From contig NZ_JAGPXL010000009.1 in NCBI RefSeq assembly GCF_018070565.1, positions 186,001 through 250,000 on the forward strand: a stretch of DNA of 64,000 bases, read 5' to 3'. A model generated the notes under the pieces. That model worked only from the letters and a program-made list of their open reading frames with translations, was not told the origin of the DNA and made no database searches. Within the stretch, counting starts at the first letter, position 1, and every line of letters begins with the position of its first letter. A program made the translations under genes and the position numbers. Origin of the DNA: Streptomyces sp. B93. Lineage in GTDB: Bacteria; Actinomycetota; Actinomycetes; Streptomycetales; Streptomycetaceae. Below, in pieces: positions 17,961-26,912 of the stretch.

Positions 17961-18689
17961 TCAGGACCAGGTCGCCACGATGTACCCCACGCCGTACGGC
18001 GCGCCCTCGTACAGCAGGGCGCCGGTCAGTCCCGCTTCCTCACCCGCGCCCGCGAGGACCTGCCATCCGGCGCGCCCGGACGCCTTCAGCTCCCGCGCCA
18101 GACCGCCGTCAAGCGCCTTGAGGGCGGCGATGTCCGCCGCCCCCAGCGCACGCGCGACCTCCCGGTCGAAGGGCTCCGCGCGCTCGTCGAGATAGCCCGG
18201 TGCCTTCAGGGTCCGGCAGGCGCTGGCGTCGGCCATCACCAGCATCGCCACCCGCCCGGCCCGGGCGGCGACTGCCCTTCCGACTTGAATACACCGCTCG
18301 GCCCCGATCGGTTCCCTCAGCCCGAGCCCTTCCATCGGGGCATCGGCCCACCCGGTGCGCTCCAGCAGCCACGCGCCGACCGCGAGCGACGCCGGAAGCG
18401 TCACGGCCCCGGCGTCGGGCTCCCCGTCCGCCCCCAGCCGTACGTCGGCGTCGACCCCGAAGCCCCGGAAGGAACCGGGTGTGCCCTCGGCGTACGAGCG
18501 GGTGCCGTCCGCCCCGGCGTCGCCGTCGTCCGGCCCGACCACGACCAGCAGATCCGGGCGGGCGGCGGCCAGCACCCCAAGGGCGTCCGTGCACGCGGCG
18601 CGCGCGGCGTCCAGCTCGGGTGCGGCGCCCGCGGCGACCTCGGGTACGAGGAGGGGCGGACAGGGGCAGACTGCGGCGGCGACAAGCAT
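17961..18689 (-). CDS. Class III extradiol dioxygenase-like (LigB-fold) protein
   Basis: A 242-residue protein starting MLVAAAVCPCPPLLVPE. The early CPCPPLL segment, the DLLVVVGPDDGD strand and the VAMLVMADASACRT strand are typical of the short actinobacterial LigB/MEMO-like hypothetical family. The iron-binding histidines of true extradiol dioxygenases are largely missing: the usual HGP motif after the first strand reads GPDD. Catalysis is therefore doubtful. It lies downstream of miaB on the same strand with an 85-base gap, a conserved neighbour relation in Streptomyces as I recall it. Confidence 0.75.
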   Translation of the reverse strand: MLVAAAVCPCPPLLVPEVAAGAAPELDAARAACTDALGVLAAARPDLLVVVGPDDGDAGADGTRSYAEGTPGSFRGFGVDADVRLGADGEPDAGAVTLPASLAVGAWLLERTGWADAPMEGLGLREPIGAERCIQVGRAVAARAGRVAMLVMADASACRTLKAPGYLDERAEPFDREVARALGAADIAALKALDGGLARELKASGRAGWQVLAGAGEEAGLTGALLYEGAPYGVGYIVATWS

Positions 18690-18774
18690 GATCCGCAGCG
18701 TAGCTCCGGGTACCGGGCGCCGGGGTCGTCGCCCCTCCGACGAGCGGCGAGCCGACGACCGCCCGGCGGAACGG

Positions 18775-20301
18775 TCAGTCGCAGCCGCAGCCCCCGCCCG
18801 CCGCGACCGGCTGCGGAGCCGGGGCGCCGATCTTCGGCAGGCCGAGCAGCACGCCCTTCGGCTTGGCCGCCTCGGTGTTCCGCTTCTCCCAGGCGTCGCC
18901 CGCGCGGGTGCGCCGTACGTCCAGCACCGGGCCCTCGGCGAGGAGGTGGTGCGGGGCGGCGTACGTCACCTCCACGGTGACGACGTCGCCGGGGCGGACC
19001 TCCTGCTCGGGCTTGGTGAAGTGGACCAGGCGGTTGTCGGGGGCACGGCCGGAGAGGCGGTGGGTGGCGCCGTCCTTGCGGCCCTCGCCCTCGGCGACCA
19101 TCAGCTCCAGGGTGCGGCCGACCTGCTTCTTGTTCTCGTCCCAGGAGATCTCCTCCTGGAGGGCGACCAGACGCTCGTAGCGCTCCTGGACGGTCTTCTT
19201 GGGGATCTGGCCGTCCATCTCGGCGGCCGGGGTGCCGGGTCGCTTGGAGTACTGGAAGGTGAACGCCTGGGCGAAGCGGGCCTCGCGGACGACGTGCAGG
19301 GTCTGCTCGAAGTCCTCCTCGGTCTCGCCGGGGAAGCCCACGATGATGTCGGTGGTGATCGCCGCGTGCGGGATGGCGGCGCGGACCTTCTCGATGATCC
19401 CGAGGTAGCGCTCCTGGCGGTAGGAGCGGCGCATCGCCTTCAGGACGGTGTCCGAGCCCGACTGGAGCGGCATGTGCAGCTGCGGCATCACGTTGGGCGT
19501 CTCGGCCATGGCGGCGATCACGTCGTCGGTGAAGTCGCGCGGGTGCGGCGAGGTGAAGCGGACGCGCTCCAGGCCGTCGATGGCGCCGCAGGCCCGCAAC
19601 AGCTTGCTGAAGGCCTCGCGGTCGCCGATGTCGCTGCCGTAGGCGTTGACGTTCTGGCCGAGGAGGGTGATCTCCGAGACGCCCTCGGCGACCAGGGCCT
19701 CCACCTCGGCGAGGATGTCGCCGGGGCGGCGGTCCTTCTCCTTGCCGCGCAGCGCCGGGACGATGCAGAAGGTGCAGGTGTTGTTGCAGCCGACGGAGAT
19801 CGACACCCAGGCGGCGTAGGCGCTCTCGCGGCGCGTGGGCAGGGTCGACGGGAACGCCTCCAGCGACTCGGCGATCTCGACCTGCGCCTCTTCCTGGATG
19901 CGGGCACGCTCCAGCAGGACGGGCAGCTTGCCGATGTTGTGCGTGCCGAAGACGACGTCCACCCAGGGCGCCTTCTTGACGATGGTGTCCCGGTCCTTCT
20001 GGGCCAGGCAGCCGCCGACCGCGATCTGCATGCCGGGCCGCTTGGCCTTCTTCGGCGCGAGGTGCCCGAGGTTGCCGTAGAGCCGGTTGTCGGCGTTCTC
20101 GCGGACGGCGCAGGTGTTGAAGACGACCACGTCGGCGTCCCCGTCGGCGCCCTCGGGCGCGCGCACGTACCCGGCGTCCTCCAGCAGTCCGGCAAGACGC
20201 TCGGAGTCATGGACGTTCATCTGGCATCCGTAGGTGCGGATCTCGTACGTCATGGTGCTGGGAACGTCCACTGCCGGGCTCCGGTCGCTGCTGCTGTTCA
20301 T
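18775..20301 (-). CDS. miaB: tRNA-2-methylthio-N6-dimethylallyladenosine synthase MiaB
   Basis: A 508-residue radical-SAM methylthiotransferase that adds the 2-methylthio group to i6A37 made by MiaA. The N-terminal UPF0004 domain supplies Cys26, Cys64 and Cys98 for one 4Fe-4S cluster. The radical-SAM cluster is Cys172-x3-Cys176-x2-Cys179 (GCNNTCTFC). A TRAM domain lies near residues 395-460. The ATG at 20301 directly abuts GAAGGA; a second ATG at codon 17 ([10 protein letters not shown]) fits the family start as well. The protein ends in a short cysteine-rich GGGCGCD tail of no known role. Confidence 0.96.
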   Translation of the reverse strand: MNSSSDRSPAVDVPSTMTYEIRTYGCQMNVHDSERLAGLLEDAGYVRAPEGADGDADVVVFNTCAVRENADNRLYGNLGHLAPKKAKRPGMQIAVGGCLAQKDRDTIVKKAPWVDVVFGTHNIGKLPVLLERARIQEEAQVEIAESLEAFPSTLPTRRESAYAAWVSISVGCNNTCTFCIVPALRGKEKDRRPGDILAEVEALVAEGVSEITLLGQNVNAYGSDIGDREAFSKLLRACGAIDGLERVRFTSPHPRDFTDDVIAAMAETPNVMPQLHMPLQSGSDTVLKAMRRSYRQERYLGIIEKVRAAIPHAAITTDIIVGFPGETEEDFEQTLHVVREARFAQAFTFQYSKRPGTPAAEMDGQIPKKTVQERYERLVALQEEISWDENKKQVGRTLELMVAEGEGRKDGATHRLSGRAPDNRLVHFTKPEQEVRPGDVVTVEVTYAAPHHLLAEGPVLDVRRTRAGDAWEKRNTEAAKPKGVLLGLPKIGAPAPQPVAAGGGCGCD

Positions 20302-20343
20302 TCCTTCAGAGTAGGCGTTCCGCGGACACGCCCGTCCCGCCCG

Positions 20344-20754
20344 TCACGACTCCCGTCCGCCCGGGGCCCACCCCTGCCGGCGCAGTACGGCGGACACGTC
20401 CGGCGCCTCGTAGTGCGCGCCCTTGAGCACCTTGCCGTCGGGGCGGCGGTCGACCCGGCCGTCGGGGCCGAGCTTGGTCATGTTCGAGCGGTGGATCTCG
20501 GCGATCACCTGGTCGAGGTCTATGCCGTGGACGAGGGCGGTGCCGTAGGCGACGTAGACCACGTCGGCCAGCTCGTGGGCCAGCCGGTCGAGCGGGCCGG
20601 TGACCGAGACCTCGGCGACCTCCGCGGCCTCCTCGGCGAGCAGCTCGCCCCGGTGCCGGGCCAGCTCCGGGGACACCTCGGTAGGTCTGCTGCGGGCGTC
20701 CAGACCGAAGGCGAGGTGGAATGCACGGACCAGGTCGGCGGGCGAGGAACTCAT
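20344..20754 (-). CDS. MazG-like nucleotide pyrophosphohydrolase family protein
   Basis: A 136-residue all-alpha NTP-PPase fold protein. The metal-binding pattern is visible as EEAAEVAE (from about residue 41) and ELADVVY (61-67), followed by HGIDLDQVIAEIHRSNMTKLG. Small proteins of this family hydrolyse non-canonical or excess nucleoside triphosphates to the monophosphate. The gene is 42 bases downstream of the miaB start on the same strand, so it would be transcribed first, and it is divergent from the TAXI binding protein. Substrate not predictable. Confidence 0.82.
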   Translation of the reverse strand: MSSSPADLVRAFHLAFGLDARSRPTEVSPELARHRGELLAEEAAEVAEVSVTGPLDRLAHELADVVYVAYGTALVHGIDLDQVIAEIHRSNMTKLGPDGRVDRRPDGKVLKGAHYEAPDVSAVLRRQGWAPGGRES

Positions 20755-20885
20755 ACGGCGACTCTAACGGCCCCCTCCGACAACGCCCCGGGCATCGCCC
20801 CGCGCGGGCCGGGCGCGTGGCTGCCCCGCTTCCGTGTGACGACGCCCCTGGTCAGCAGGGCGGGCGGGCTGGCAGGATCGCCCGC

Positions 20886-21887
20886 ATGTCCAAGGTGTTC
20901 CCCCGGGTCGGCGGGCGCTGGGCCCTGCGGAGCGCGGTCGCCGGTCTCGTGGCGTTCGGGTTGCTGCTGTGGTGGCTGCTGCCGCTGGGCGAGAATCCCC
21001 CGAGCGGGACGATCACCTTCAGCACCGGAACACCGCGCGGCGTCTACCAGAAGTACGGCACCCTGCTGCGCTCCGCGTTCGACGAGGACATGCCCGATCT
21101 GGCGGTGCGGCTGGTGACCAGCGACGGCTCACAGCAGAACGTCTCGCGCGTGGCGTCCGGCAGGGCCGACTTCGCCATCGCCGCGGCCGACGCGGTGGAG
21201 ACGTACCAGCTCGACGGCGGCCCGGGCGCCGACCGGCTGCGGGGAGTCGCACGGCTGTACGACGACTATGTGCACCTCGTCGTCCCGCACGGCTCGGACA
21301 TCGAGTCCGTCGCGGACCTGGAGGGCAAGCGGGTGGCCATAGGGCTGCCGCGCTCGGGTGTCCGGCTGATCGCGGAACGGGTGCTGAAGACGGCGGGCAT
21401 CGACTCGCAGGAGGACATCACCCCGCTGCCCGACGGCATCGACACCGGCCCCGACCGGCTCCGGCGCGGCGAGATCGACGCGTTCTTCTGGTCGGGCGGG
21501 CTGCCCACGGACGGGCTGCGGGAACTCGCCGAGACGTTCGACTTCCGGCTGGTCCCGATCACCGCGGAGTTCGTCTCCGACCTGCACCGGCAGGGTCCCG
21601 GCACCCACTACTACCGCGCCACCAACATGCCGCAGTCGGCCTACCGCCCCGGTCAGCAGGAGGCCGGGACCGTGCCGACGATCGCGGTGTCCAACGTGCT
21701 GATCACCCGCAAGGACGTGGACCCCAAGCTGATCGAGTGGGTGACCCGTACGGTGCTCGACAGCCGCGACGGCATCGGCGCGCACGTCCACTCCGCCCAG
21801 CTCGTCGACCTGCGCACCGCGATCTACACCGACCCGCTGCCGCTGCACGACGGCGCGCGGCGCTACTACCGCTCGGTCAAGCCGTAG
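20886..21887 (+). CDS. TAXI-family (TRAP-type) solute-binding protein
   Basis: A 333-residue protein with one N-terminal membrane helix (about residues 13-31) and no lipobox, then the TAXI fold: GTITFSTGTPRGVYQKYG, the SDGSQQNVSRV loop and DFAIAAADA. These proteins present substrates such as glutamate to TRAP transporters, but no TRAP membrane genes lie nearby. It is followed at 73 bases by the histidine kinase gene on the opposite strand. Binding proteins of this class can also act as ligand sensors for an adjacent kinase, which is only a positional suggestion here. Confidence 0.87.
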   Translation: MSKVFPRVGGRWALRSAVAGLVAFGLLLWWLLPLGENPPSGTITFSTGTPRGVYQKYGTLLRSAFDEDMPDLAVRLVTSDGSQQNVSRVASGRADFAIAAADAVETYQLDGGPGADRLRGVARLYDDYVHLVVPHGSDIESVADLEGKRVAIGLPRSGVRLIAERVLKTAGIDSQEDITPLPDGIDTGPDRLRRGEIDAFFWSGGLPTDGLRELAETFDFRLVPITAEFVSDLHRQGPGTHYYRATNMPQSAYRPGQQEAGTVPTIAVSNVLITRKDVDPKLIEWVTRTVLDSRDGIGAHVHSAQLVDLRTAIYTDPLPLHDGARRYYRSVKP

Positions 21888-21940
21888 ACCGGGGCGCGGG
21901 CACGCCGTAGACCGTAGCTCCGGGGCACGCCGTAGACCGT
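21881..21940. repeat. Short tandem repeat overlapping the end of the TAXI gene
   Basis: The 17-base unit GGCACGCCGTAGACCGT occurs perfectly at 21899-21915 and again at 21924-21940 (period 25). A shorter copy, GCCGTAGACCG, at 21881-21891 contains the stop codon of the TAXI gene. It looks like local slippage duplication of the gene end. It lies between convergent genes. Confidence 0.8.
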
Positions 21941-21960
21941 CCGTTCCGCGGCGGGACCCG

Positions 21961-23385
21961 CTACACCACCGGCCCCGACCGTGGCACGGTCACCGTCACC
22001 TTCAGCCCGCGCGGCTCGCCGGACCCACTGGGCACATGATGGTCGTAGGCGATCCGGCCGCCGCCCGCCGAGAGGAGGGCGCGGGAGATGGACAGGCCCA
22101 GGCCGGAGCCCTTGACGTTCTGGTGGCGGCCGCTGCGCCAGAAGCGGTCGCCGATCCGGGTCAGCTCCTCGTCGGTCAGACCGGGTCCGTGGTCGGCGAC
22201 GACGATGGTCGAGGTGCCGCCGTTGGAGGTGACGGCGACCTCGACGCTCTCGCCCTCCGGCGTGAACTTCACCGCGTTGTCGATGACCGCGTCCAGGGCG
22301 CTGGACAGGGCGACCGGGTCGGCCCACGCGGTGGTCGCCGGGCAGTCCCCGACCAGCCGTACCCCCTTCGCCTCCGCGGTCGGCGACCAGGCGGCGACGC
22401 GCTCGGCGGTCAGCGCGCCGATGTCGGTCAGCCGCAGGTCGGGCGCGGAGTGCTCGGCCAGCGCCAGGTCCAGCAGGTCGTCCAGGACCTCGGCCAGCCG
22501 GCGGCCCTCGGCGCGGACGGACGCGATCTCCTCGTTGCCCTGCGGCAGTTCCAGTGCGAGCAGTTCGATGCGCAGCAGCAGCGCCGAGAGCGGGTTGCGC
22601 AGCTGGTGCGAGGCGTCGGCGACGAAGGCGCGCTGCTGCTCCAGGACGTCCTCGACGTTGTCCGCCATCTCGTTGAACGACCGGGCCAGCCGTCTGAGTT
22701 CCGGCGGCCCGCTCGCCACGGCGACCCGGGACTTCAGCCGACCGGTGGCGATGTCGTGCGTGGTGGCGTCCAGGACGCGTACGGGGCGCAGCACCCAGCC
22801 GGTCAGCCGCAGCGCGGCGCCCACGGCCAGCAGCATCGCGGCGATCTCGCCAGCGCCGATGACCAGCCAGCCGTACAGGGTCCGGGAGCGCATCTGGTCG
22901 GTGGGGGAATCGGTGACGACGACCGCGACGACGTCACCGTCCCTGATGACCGGCGAGGCGACGACCAGGCGGCGGTGCTGCCAGGGCCACACCTGCTCGG
23001 GGTCGTCGCTGCGGCGGCTGAGCAGCGCCTCGTCGAAGGCGGCTCGCACGTCGCCCTCCTGCGGCAGGAGCCAGTCCACCGGGGCGTTGGCCATGGGCGT
23101 GCGGTTGCGGTAGAAGACGCCGATCCGGATGCCGTAGACCTTGTGGTAGCTGTCGAGTTCCCGGCTGAGGGTCTCCAGCCGTTCGTTCGGTGGCGCGGGC
23201 GGGGCTCCACCGGGCGTGTCGGTGACGAACTGGGCGAGGGCGGCGAAGAACGCCGTGTCGTCGATCCGGTCGACGACGACCTTCTGCTGCTGTGCCGCGG
23301 CCACGCTCACGGCGAGCGGTACGCCGAGGGCGAGCAGGACGGCCGCCATCAGGACGATCAGCAGCGGCAGGAGACGTGTGCGCAC
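21961..23385 (-). CDS. Sensor histidine kinase
   Basis: A 474-residue membrane kinase. Helices at about residues 7-29 and 170-192 bracket an extracytoplasmic sensor of roughly 140 residues. A HAMP segment follows (about 193-246), then the HisKA box with phospho-acceptor His260 (DASHQLRNP), and the ATPase domain with the N box at Asn370 (DNAVKF), DHGPGL and GSGLGLSIS. It is paired with the response regulator ending nine bases upstream. The pair is divergent from gluABCD, and a role in sensing or controlling glutamate uptake is plausible but unproven. Confidence 0.94.
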   Translation of the reverse strand: MRTRLLPLLIVLMAAVLLALGVPLAVSVAAAQQQKVVVDRIDDTAFFAALAQFVTDTPGGAPPAPPNERLETLSRELDSYHKVYGIRIGVFYRNRTPMANAPVDWLLPQEGDVRAAFDEALLSRRSDDPEQVWPWQHRRLVVASPVIRDGDVVAVVVTDSPTDQMRSRTLYGWLVIGAGEIAAMLLAVGAALRLTGWVLRPVRVLDATTHDIATGRLKSRVAVASGPPELRRLARSFNEMADNVEDVLEQQRAFVADASHQLRNPLSALLLRIELLALELPQGNEEIASVRAEGRRLAEVLDDLLDLALAEHSAPDLRLTDIGALTAERVAAWSPTAEAKGVRLVGDCPATTAWADPVALSSALDAVIDNAVKFTPEGESVEVAVTSNGGTSTIVVADHGPGLTDEELTRIGDRFWRSGRHQNVKGSGLGLSISRALLSAGGGRIAYDHHVPSGSGEPRGLKVTVTVPRSGPVV

Positions 23386-23394
23386 CCTGCCCCG

Positions 23395-24081
23395 CTAGGC
23401 GGCGGGCTCGACGAGCCGGTAGCCGACGCCCCGCACCGTCTCGATCAGCGCGGGCATGCGCAGCTTGGCTCGCAGGGAGGCCACATGCACCTCGAGGGTG
23501 CGTCCGGTCCCCTCCCAGCTGGTGCGCCACACCTCGCTGATGATCTGCTCCCGGCGGAAGACGACGCCGGGGCGCTGCGCCAGCAGGGCGAGCAGGTCGA
23601 ACTCCTTGCGGGTCAGTTGGACGACCAGACCGTCCACCTTGACCTGGCGGGTGGGCAGCTCGATGTGGACGGGGCCCAGCCGCAGCGCCGTGACGATGCC
23701 CGCGGAGATGTCCTCCTGGACGGTGCGTCTGCTGACGGCGTGGATGCGCGCCAGCAGCTCTCCGGTGTCGTACGGCTTCACCACGTAGTCGTCGGCCCCC
23801 AGGTTGAGGCCGTGGATGCGGGAGCGGACGTCGGAGCGGGCGGTGACCATGATCACCGGGATGGCGGTGCGCTTGCGGATCTTGCTGCACACCTCGTAGC
23901 CGTCCTGGTCGGGCAGGCCGAGGTCGAGCAGGACCACACCGAACCCGGCGCCCTCGGGGACGAGCGCCTGGAGGGCCTCCTCGCCGCTGCGGGCATGGGT
24001 GACGTCGAAGCCGTGCCGCGCGAGGACCGCGGACAGAGCGGCGGCGACATGGTCGTCGTCCTCGACTAGGAGCAGTCTCAT
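23395..24081 (-). CDS. OmpR/PhoB-family response regulator
   Basis: A 228-residue transcription factor. The receiver domain has the acidic pocket EDDD (7-10), the phospho-acceptor Asp53 (LLDLGLPD) and Lys102 (VKPYD). The C-terminal winged helix (about residues 130-225) contains QLTRKEFDLLALLAQRPG and the closing RGVGYRL. The ATG at 24081 begins MRLLLVEDDD, the standard start; AAGGGGG precedes it. It is the first gene of a two-gene unit with the histidine kinase. Its promoter region is shared with gluA, so gluABCD and itself are the first targets to consider. Confidence 0.94.
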   Translation of the reverse strand: MRLLLVEDDDHVAAALSAVLARHGFDVTHARSGEEALQALVPEGAGFGVVLLDLGLPDQDGYEVCSKIRKRTAIPVIMVTARSDVRSRIHGLNLGADDYVVKPYDTGELLARIHAVSRRTVQEDISAGIVTALRLGPVHIELPTRQVKVDGLVVQLTRKEFDLLALLAQRPGVVFRREQIISEVWRTSWEGTGRTLEVHVASLRAKLRMPALIETVRGVGYRLVEPAA

Positions 24082-24390
24082 CCTGGCCCCCTTCACTTCA
24101 TCGGCGAGATGGATCGTCGTCATCGTCCGTACCGGCCCCGCCGGTACAAAAAGCACCCACGCGCGCGTGCGCACAGGGCAGTCACGCTGATGGACGACGA
24201 GGACGTCAAGAGGGTTCCGGCCACGGGGCGGTTCCGTTATCCGGCCGATACGGGGGCAGGTCATCGGCGCTACGAGCCGTGTCCGGCTGCTATCGGATCG
24301 TGATACTCAAATTCGCCTCAGATGTAATGACGCAGGTCGCATAGGGTAGCTACTGTCCTCCGAAACCGAGGAGGACGGAGCCAGCAAGCG
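24082..24390. promoter_or_regulatory. Divergent region between response regulator and gluA
   Basis: 309 bases with no gene. It holds a near-palindrome, GTACCGGC-CCC-GCCGGTAC, at 24129-24147 and a direct repeat, GGTTCCG, about 17 bases apart near 24210-24234, both candidate regulator sites. The last 90 bases are clearly AT-richer than their surroundings (TGATACTCAAATTC, GATGTAATGACG, CATAGGGTAGCTA), as expected of the gluA promoter, but I could not fix the -10/-35 pair. Confidence 0.5.
24129..24147. promoter_or_regulatory. 8+8 inverted repeat, candidate operator
   Basis: The perfect arms GTACCGGC and GCCGGTAC are separated by CCC, 48 bases upstream of the response-regulator start. It is followed on the plus strand by AAAAAG. 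Position and symmetry suit a transcription-factor site, but a terminator-like hairpin cannot be excluded. Confidence 0.4.
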
Positions 24391-25167
24391 ATGACCGAAG
24401 TATCGGTGGCCAAGGAAGACGTGGCCGCGACCGGCGAACTGGTCGTCCTGAAGGGCGTCAACAAGCACTTTGGCGCGTTGCACGTGCTCCAGGACATCGA
24501 TCTGACGATCGCCCGCGGCGAGGTCGTCGTGGTCATCGGGCCCTCCGGGTCCGGGAAGTCAACCCTGTGCCGCACCATCAACCGCCTGGAGACGATCGAC
24601 TCGGGAGCGATCTCGATCGACGGCAAGCCGCTGCCCGACGAGGGCAAGGCACTGGCGCGGCTGCGGGCCGACGTGGGGATGGTCTTCCAGTCGTTCAACC
24701 TCTTCGCGCACAAGACCGTGCTCGAGAACGTGATGCTCGGCCAGATCAAGGTCCGCAAGGCGGACAAGAAGAAGGCCGAGGAGAAGGCGCGCGCGCTGCT
24801 GGACCGCGTCGGCGTCGCCACCCAGGCGGACAAGTACCCCGCGCAGCTCTCCGGCGGCCAGCAGCAGCGGGTCGCCATCGCGCGTGCCCTGGCCATGGAC
24901 CCCAAGGTCATGCTCTTCGACGAGCCGACGTCGGCCCTCGACCCGGAGATGATCAACGAGGTCCTCGAGGTCATGCAGCAGCTCGCCCGTGACGGCATGA
25001 CCATGATCGTGGTCACCCATGAGATGGGCTTCGCCCGATCGGCCGCCAACCGCGTGGTGTTCATGGCGGACGGCCGCATCGTCGAGGAGGCTGCGCCCGA
25101 CCAGTTCTTCAGCAATCCGCGCAGTGACCGTGCCAAGGACTTCCTGTCGAAGATCCTGCACCACTGA
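24391..25167 (+). CDS. gluA: Glutamate ABC transporter ATP-binding protein GluA
   Basis: A 258-residue ATPase of the polar amino acid importer class. Walker [10 protein letters not shown] is at 50-58, the Q loop at Gln100, the signature LSGGQ at 153-157 and Walker B MLFDEP at 174-179. It powers the GluC/GluD permease with the binding protein GluB. About 20 residues precede the usual domain start; the ATG at 24391 has GGAG-rich sequence upstream. It is first in a four-gene operon, 78 bases before gluB. Confidence 0.95.
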   Translation: MTEVSVAKEDVAATGELVVLKGVNKHFGALHVLQDIDLTIARGEVVVVIGPSGSGKSTLCRTINRLETIDSGAISIDGKPLPDEGKALARLRADVGMVFQSFNLFAHKTVLENVMLGQIKVRKADKKKAEEKARALLDRVGVATQADKYPAQLSGGQQQRVAIARALAMDPKVMLFDEPTSALDPEMINEVLEVMQQLARDGMTMIVVTHEMGFARSAANRVVFMADGRIVEEAAPDQFFSNPRSDRAKDFLSKILHH

Positions 25168-25245
25168 CGGCGCTGGTCGCCCCCGCGGCCATCCCGCGTC
25201 ACCCGCACCGACGGTTCTCTCTTCATCAGGCAAAGGATGTTCACC

Positions 25246-26091
25246 ATGAAGCTCCGCAAGGTCACCGCCGCGGCGGCCGCCGCCCTGGTCCTCTCCCTCA
25301 CCGCGACCGCCTGCGGTGGTGACGACGGCGACGACAGCAGCACCGGCTCGGACTCCGGCGGCGGCAAGATCAAGATCGGTATCAAGTACGACCAGCCCGG
25401 ACTCGGCCTGAAGGAGCCCGACGGGTCCTTCTCCGGCTTCGACGTGGATGTGGCCACGTATGTGGCGAAGGAGCTGGGTTACGAGGCCGACCAGATCGAG
25501 TGGGTCGAGACCAAGAGCGCCGACCGTGAGAACGCCCTCTCCCGCGGCGACGTGAAGATGATCGCCGCCACCTACTCCATCACGGACGAGCGCAAGGAGA
25601 AGGTCGACTTCGCCGGCCCGTACCTGCTGGCCCACCAGGACCTGCTGGTCAAGGCGGACTCCGACATCACCGAGGCCACGGACCTCAACGACAAGAAGCT
25701 GTGCTCCGTGACCGGCTCCACCTCGGCGCAGAACGTCAAGAACGACTTCGCCCCGAAGGCCCAGCTGCGCGAGTACGGCACCTACTCCGAGTGCATCGCG
25801 GGCCTCCAGAGCGGCGCCGTCGACGCCGTGACGACCGACGACTCGATCCTCGCGGGCTTCGCCTCGCAGGACCAGTACGAGGGTCAGTTCAAGCTCGCGG
25901 GCCTCAAGCTGAGCAACGAGAACTACGGCATCGGTGTGAAGAAGGGCGACACCGAGACCATGAACAAGATCAACGAGGCGCTGGAGAAGATGGTCAGCGA
26001 CGGCGCCTGGGACACGGCCGTCAAGGAGAACTTCGGCCCGGCCGACTACAAGAACGAGCCGGCTCCGGAGATCGGCAACATCGTCCAGTAA
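25246..26091 (+). CDS. gluB: Glutamate-binding lipoprotein GluB
   Basis: A 281-residue extracellular binding protein (SBP_bac_3 fold) anchored through Cys23 of the LTATAC lipobox. The ligand-domain signature is IGIKYDQPGLGLKEPDGSFS, then GFDVDVATYVAKELG. The start is taken at 25246 rather than 25237 because AAAGGA sits eight bases before the later ATG and actually overlaps the earlier one. It binds glutamate (and perhaps related acidic amino acids) for GluC/GluD. A hairpin 22 bases past its stop may keep its expression above that of the permease genes. Confidence 0.95.
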   Translation: MKLRKVTAAAAAALVLSLTATACGGDDGDDSSTGSDSGGGKIKIGIKYDQPGLGLKEPDGSFSGFDVDVATYVAKELGYEADQIEWVETKSADRENALSRGDVKMIAATYSITDERKEKVDFAGPYLLAHQDLLVKADSDITEATDLNDKKLCSVTGSTSAQNVKNDFAPKAQLREYGTYSECIAGLQSGAVDAVTTDDSILAGFASQDQYEGQFKLAGLKLSNENYGIGVKKGDTETMNKINEALEKMVSDGAWDTAVKENFGPADYKNEPAPEIGNIVQ

Positions 26092-26112
26092 TGGTCGGCG
26101 TTCATCCGTGAA

Positions 26113-26140
26113 GGGCGGCGTTTCCCCGGGAACGCCGCCC
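26113..26140 (+). terminator. Intra-operon hairpin between gluB and gluC
   Basis: The arms GGGCGGCGTT and AACGCCGCCC are perfect over ten base pairs around an eight-base loop, with no T-run. In binding-protein-dependent transporter operons, such hairpins after the binding-protein gene stabilise its message or reduce read-through. The 143-base gluB-gluC gap is the only large gap in the operon besides gluA-gluB. Confidence 0.65.
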
Positions 26141-26234
26141 CGTCACACGGAGTCCTCACGGCACGCCGCCGTCCGCCGCGATCACGGCGGCGGCGCGCCC
26201 GTCCGCCACCACACACCCGGAAGCGCGGGAGATC

Positions 26235-26912
26235 GTGTTCGACTTTCTTTCTGAGTATGACAATCCAACCCTGTTGGGTGCCTTCTGGGTGACGGTGCAG
26301 CTCACCGTGTTCTCGGCCATCGGCTCCCTGGTCTGGGGCACCCTGCTCGCGGCGATGCGGGTCAGCCCGGTCCCGCTGATGCGCGGGTTCGGCACGGCCT
26401 ACGTCAACATCGTCCGGAACATCCCCCTGACGGTCATCATCGTCTTCACCTCGCTCGGCCTCGCCGACATCTTCGGCGTGACGATGGGCGCCCCCGACGA
26501 CTTCAAGCTCCAGGGCTTCCGCCTCGCGGTGCTTGGCCTCGTCGCCTACACCGCGGCCTTCGTCTGTGAGGCGCTGCGCTCCGGCATCAACACCGTCCCC
26601 GTCGGTCAGGCCGAGGCGGCGCGCGCGCTCGGGCTGAGCTTCACCCAGGTGCTGTCCCTCATCGTGCTGCCGCAGGCGTTCCGCTCGGTCATCGGCCCGC
26701 TGGCCAACGTCCTGATCGCCCTCACCAAGAACACCACGGTGGCGGCGACCATCGGCGTGGCCGAGGCAGCCCTGCTGATGAAGGAAATGATCGAGAACGA
26801 GGCCCAGACCGTGCTCATCGGCGCGATCTTCGCCTTCGGTTTCGTGGTACTGACCCTGCCCACCGGCCTGTTCCTCGGCTGGCTGAGCAAGCGACTGGCG
26901 GTGAAGCGGTGA
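26235..26912 (+). CDS. gluC: Glutamate ABC transporter permease GluC
   Basis: A 225-residue inner-membrane subunit of the HisM/GlnP family, with about five membrane helices. The EAA loop that couples to the ATPase is visible as GQAEAARALGLSFTQVLSLIVLPQAFR (about residues 129-154). The GTG at 26235 is chosen because GGGAGA lies just upstream and the product starts MFDFLSEYDN as expected. Its last four bases overlap gluD (GTGA), indicating translational coupling of the permease pair. Confidence 0.94.
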   Translation: MFDFLSEYDNPTLLGAFWVTVQLTVFSAIGSLVWGTLLAAMRVSPVPLMRGFGTAYVNIVRNIPLTVIIVFTSLGLADIFGVTMGAPDDFKLQGFRLAVLGLVAYTAAFVCEALRSGINTVPVGQAEAARALGLSFTQVLSLIVLPQAFRSVIGPLANVLIALTKNTTVAATIGVAEAALLMKEMIENEAQTVLIGAIFAFGFVVLTLPTGLFLGWLSKRLAVKR

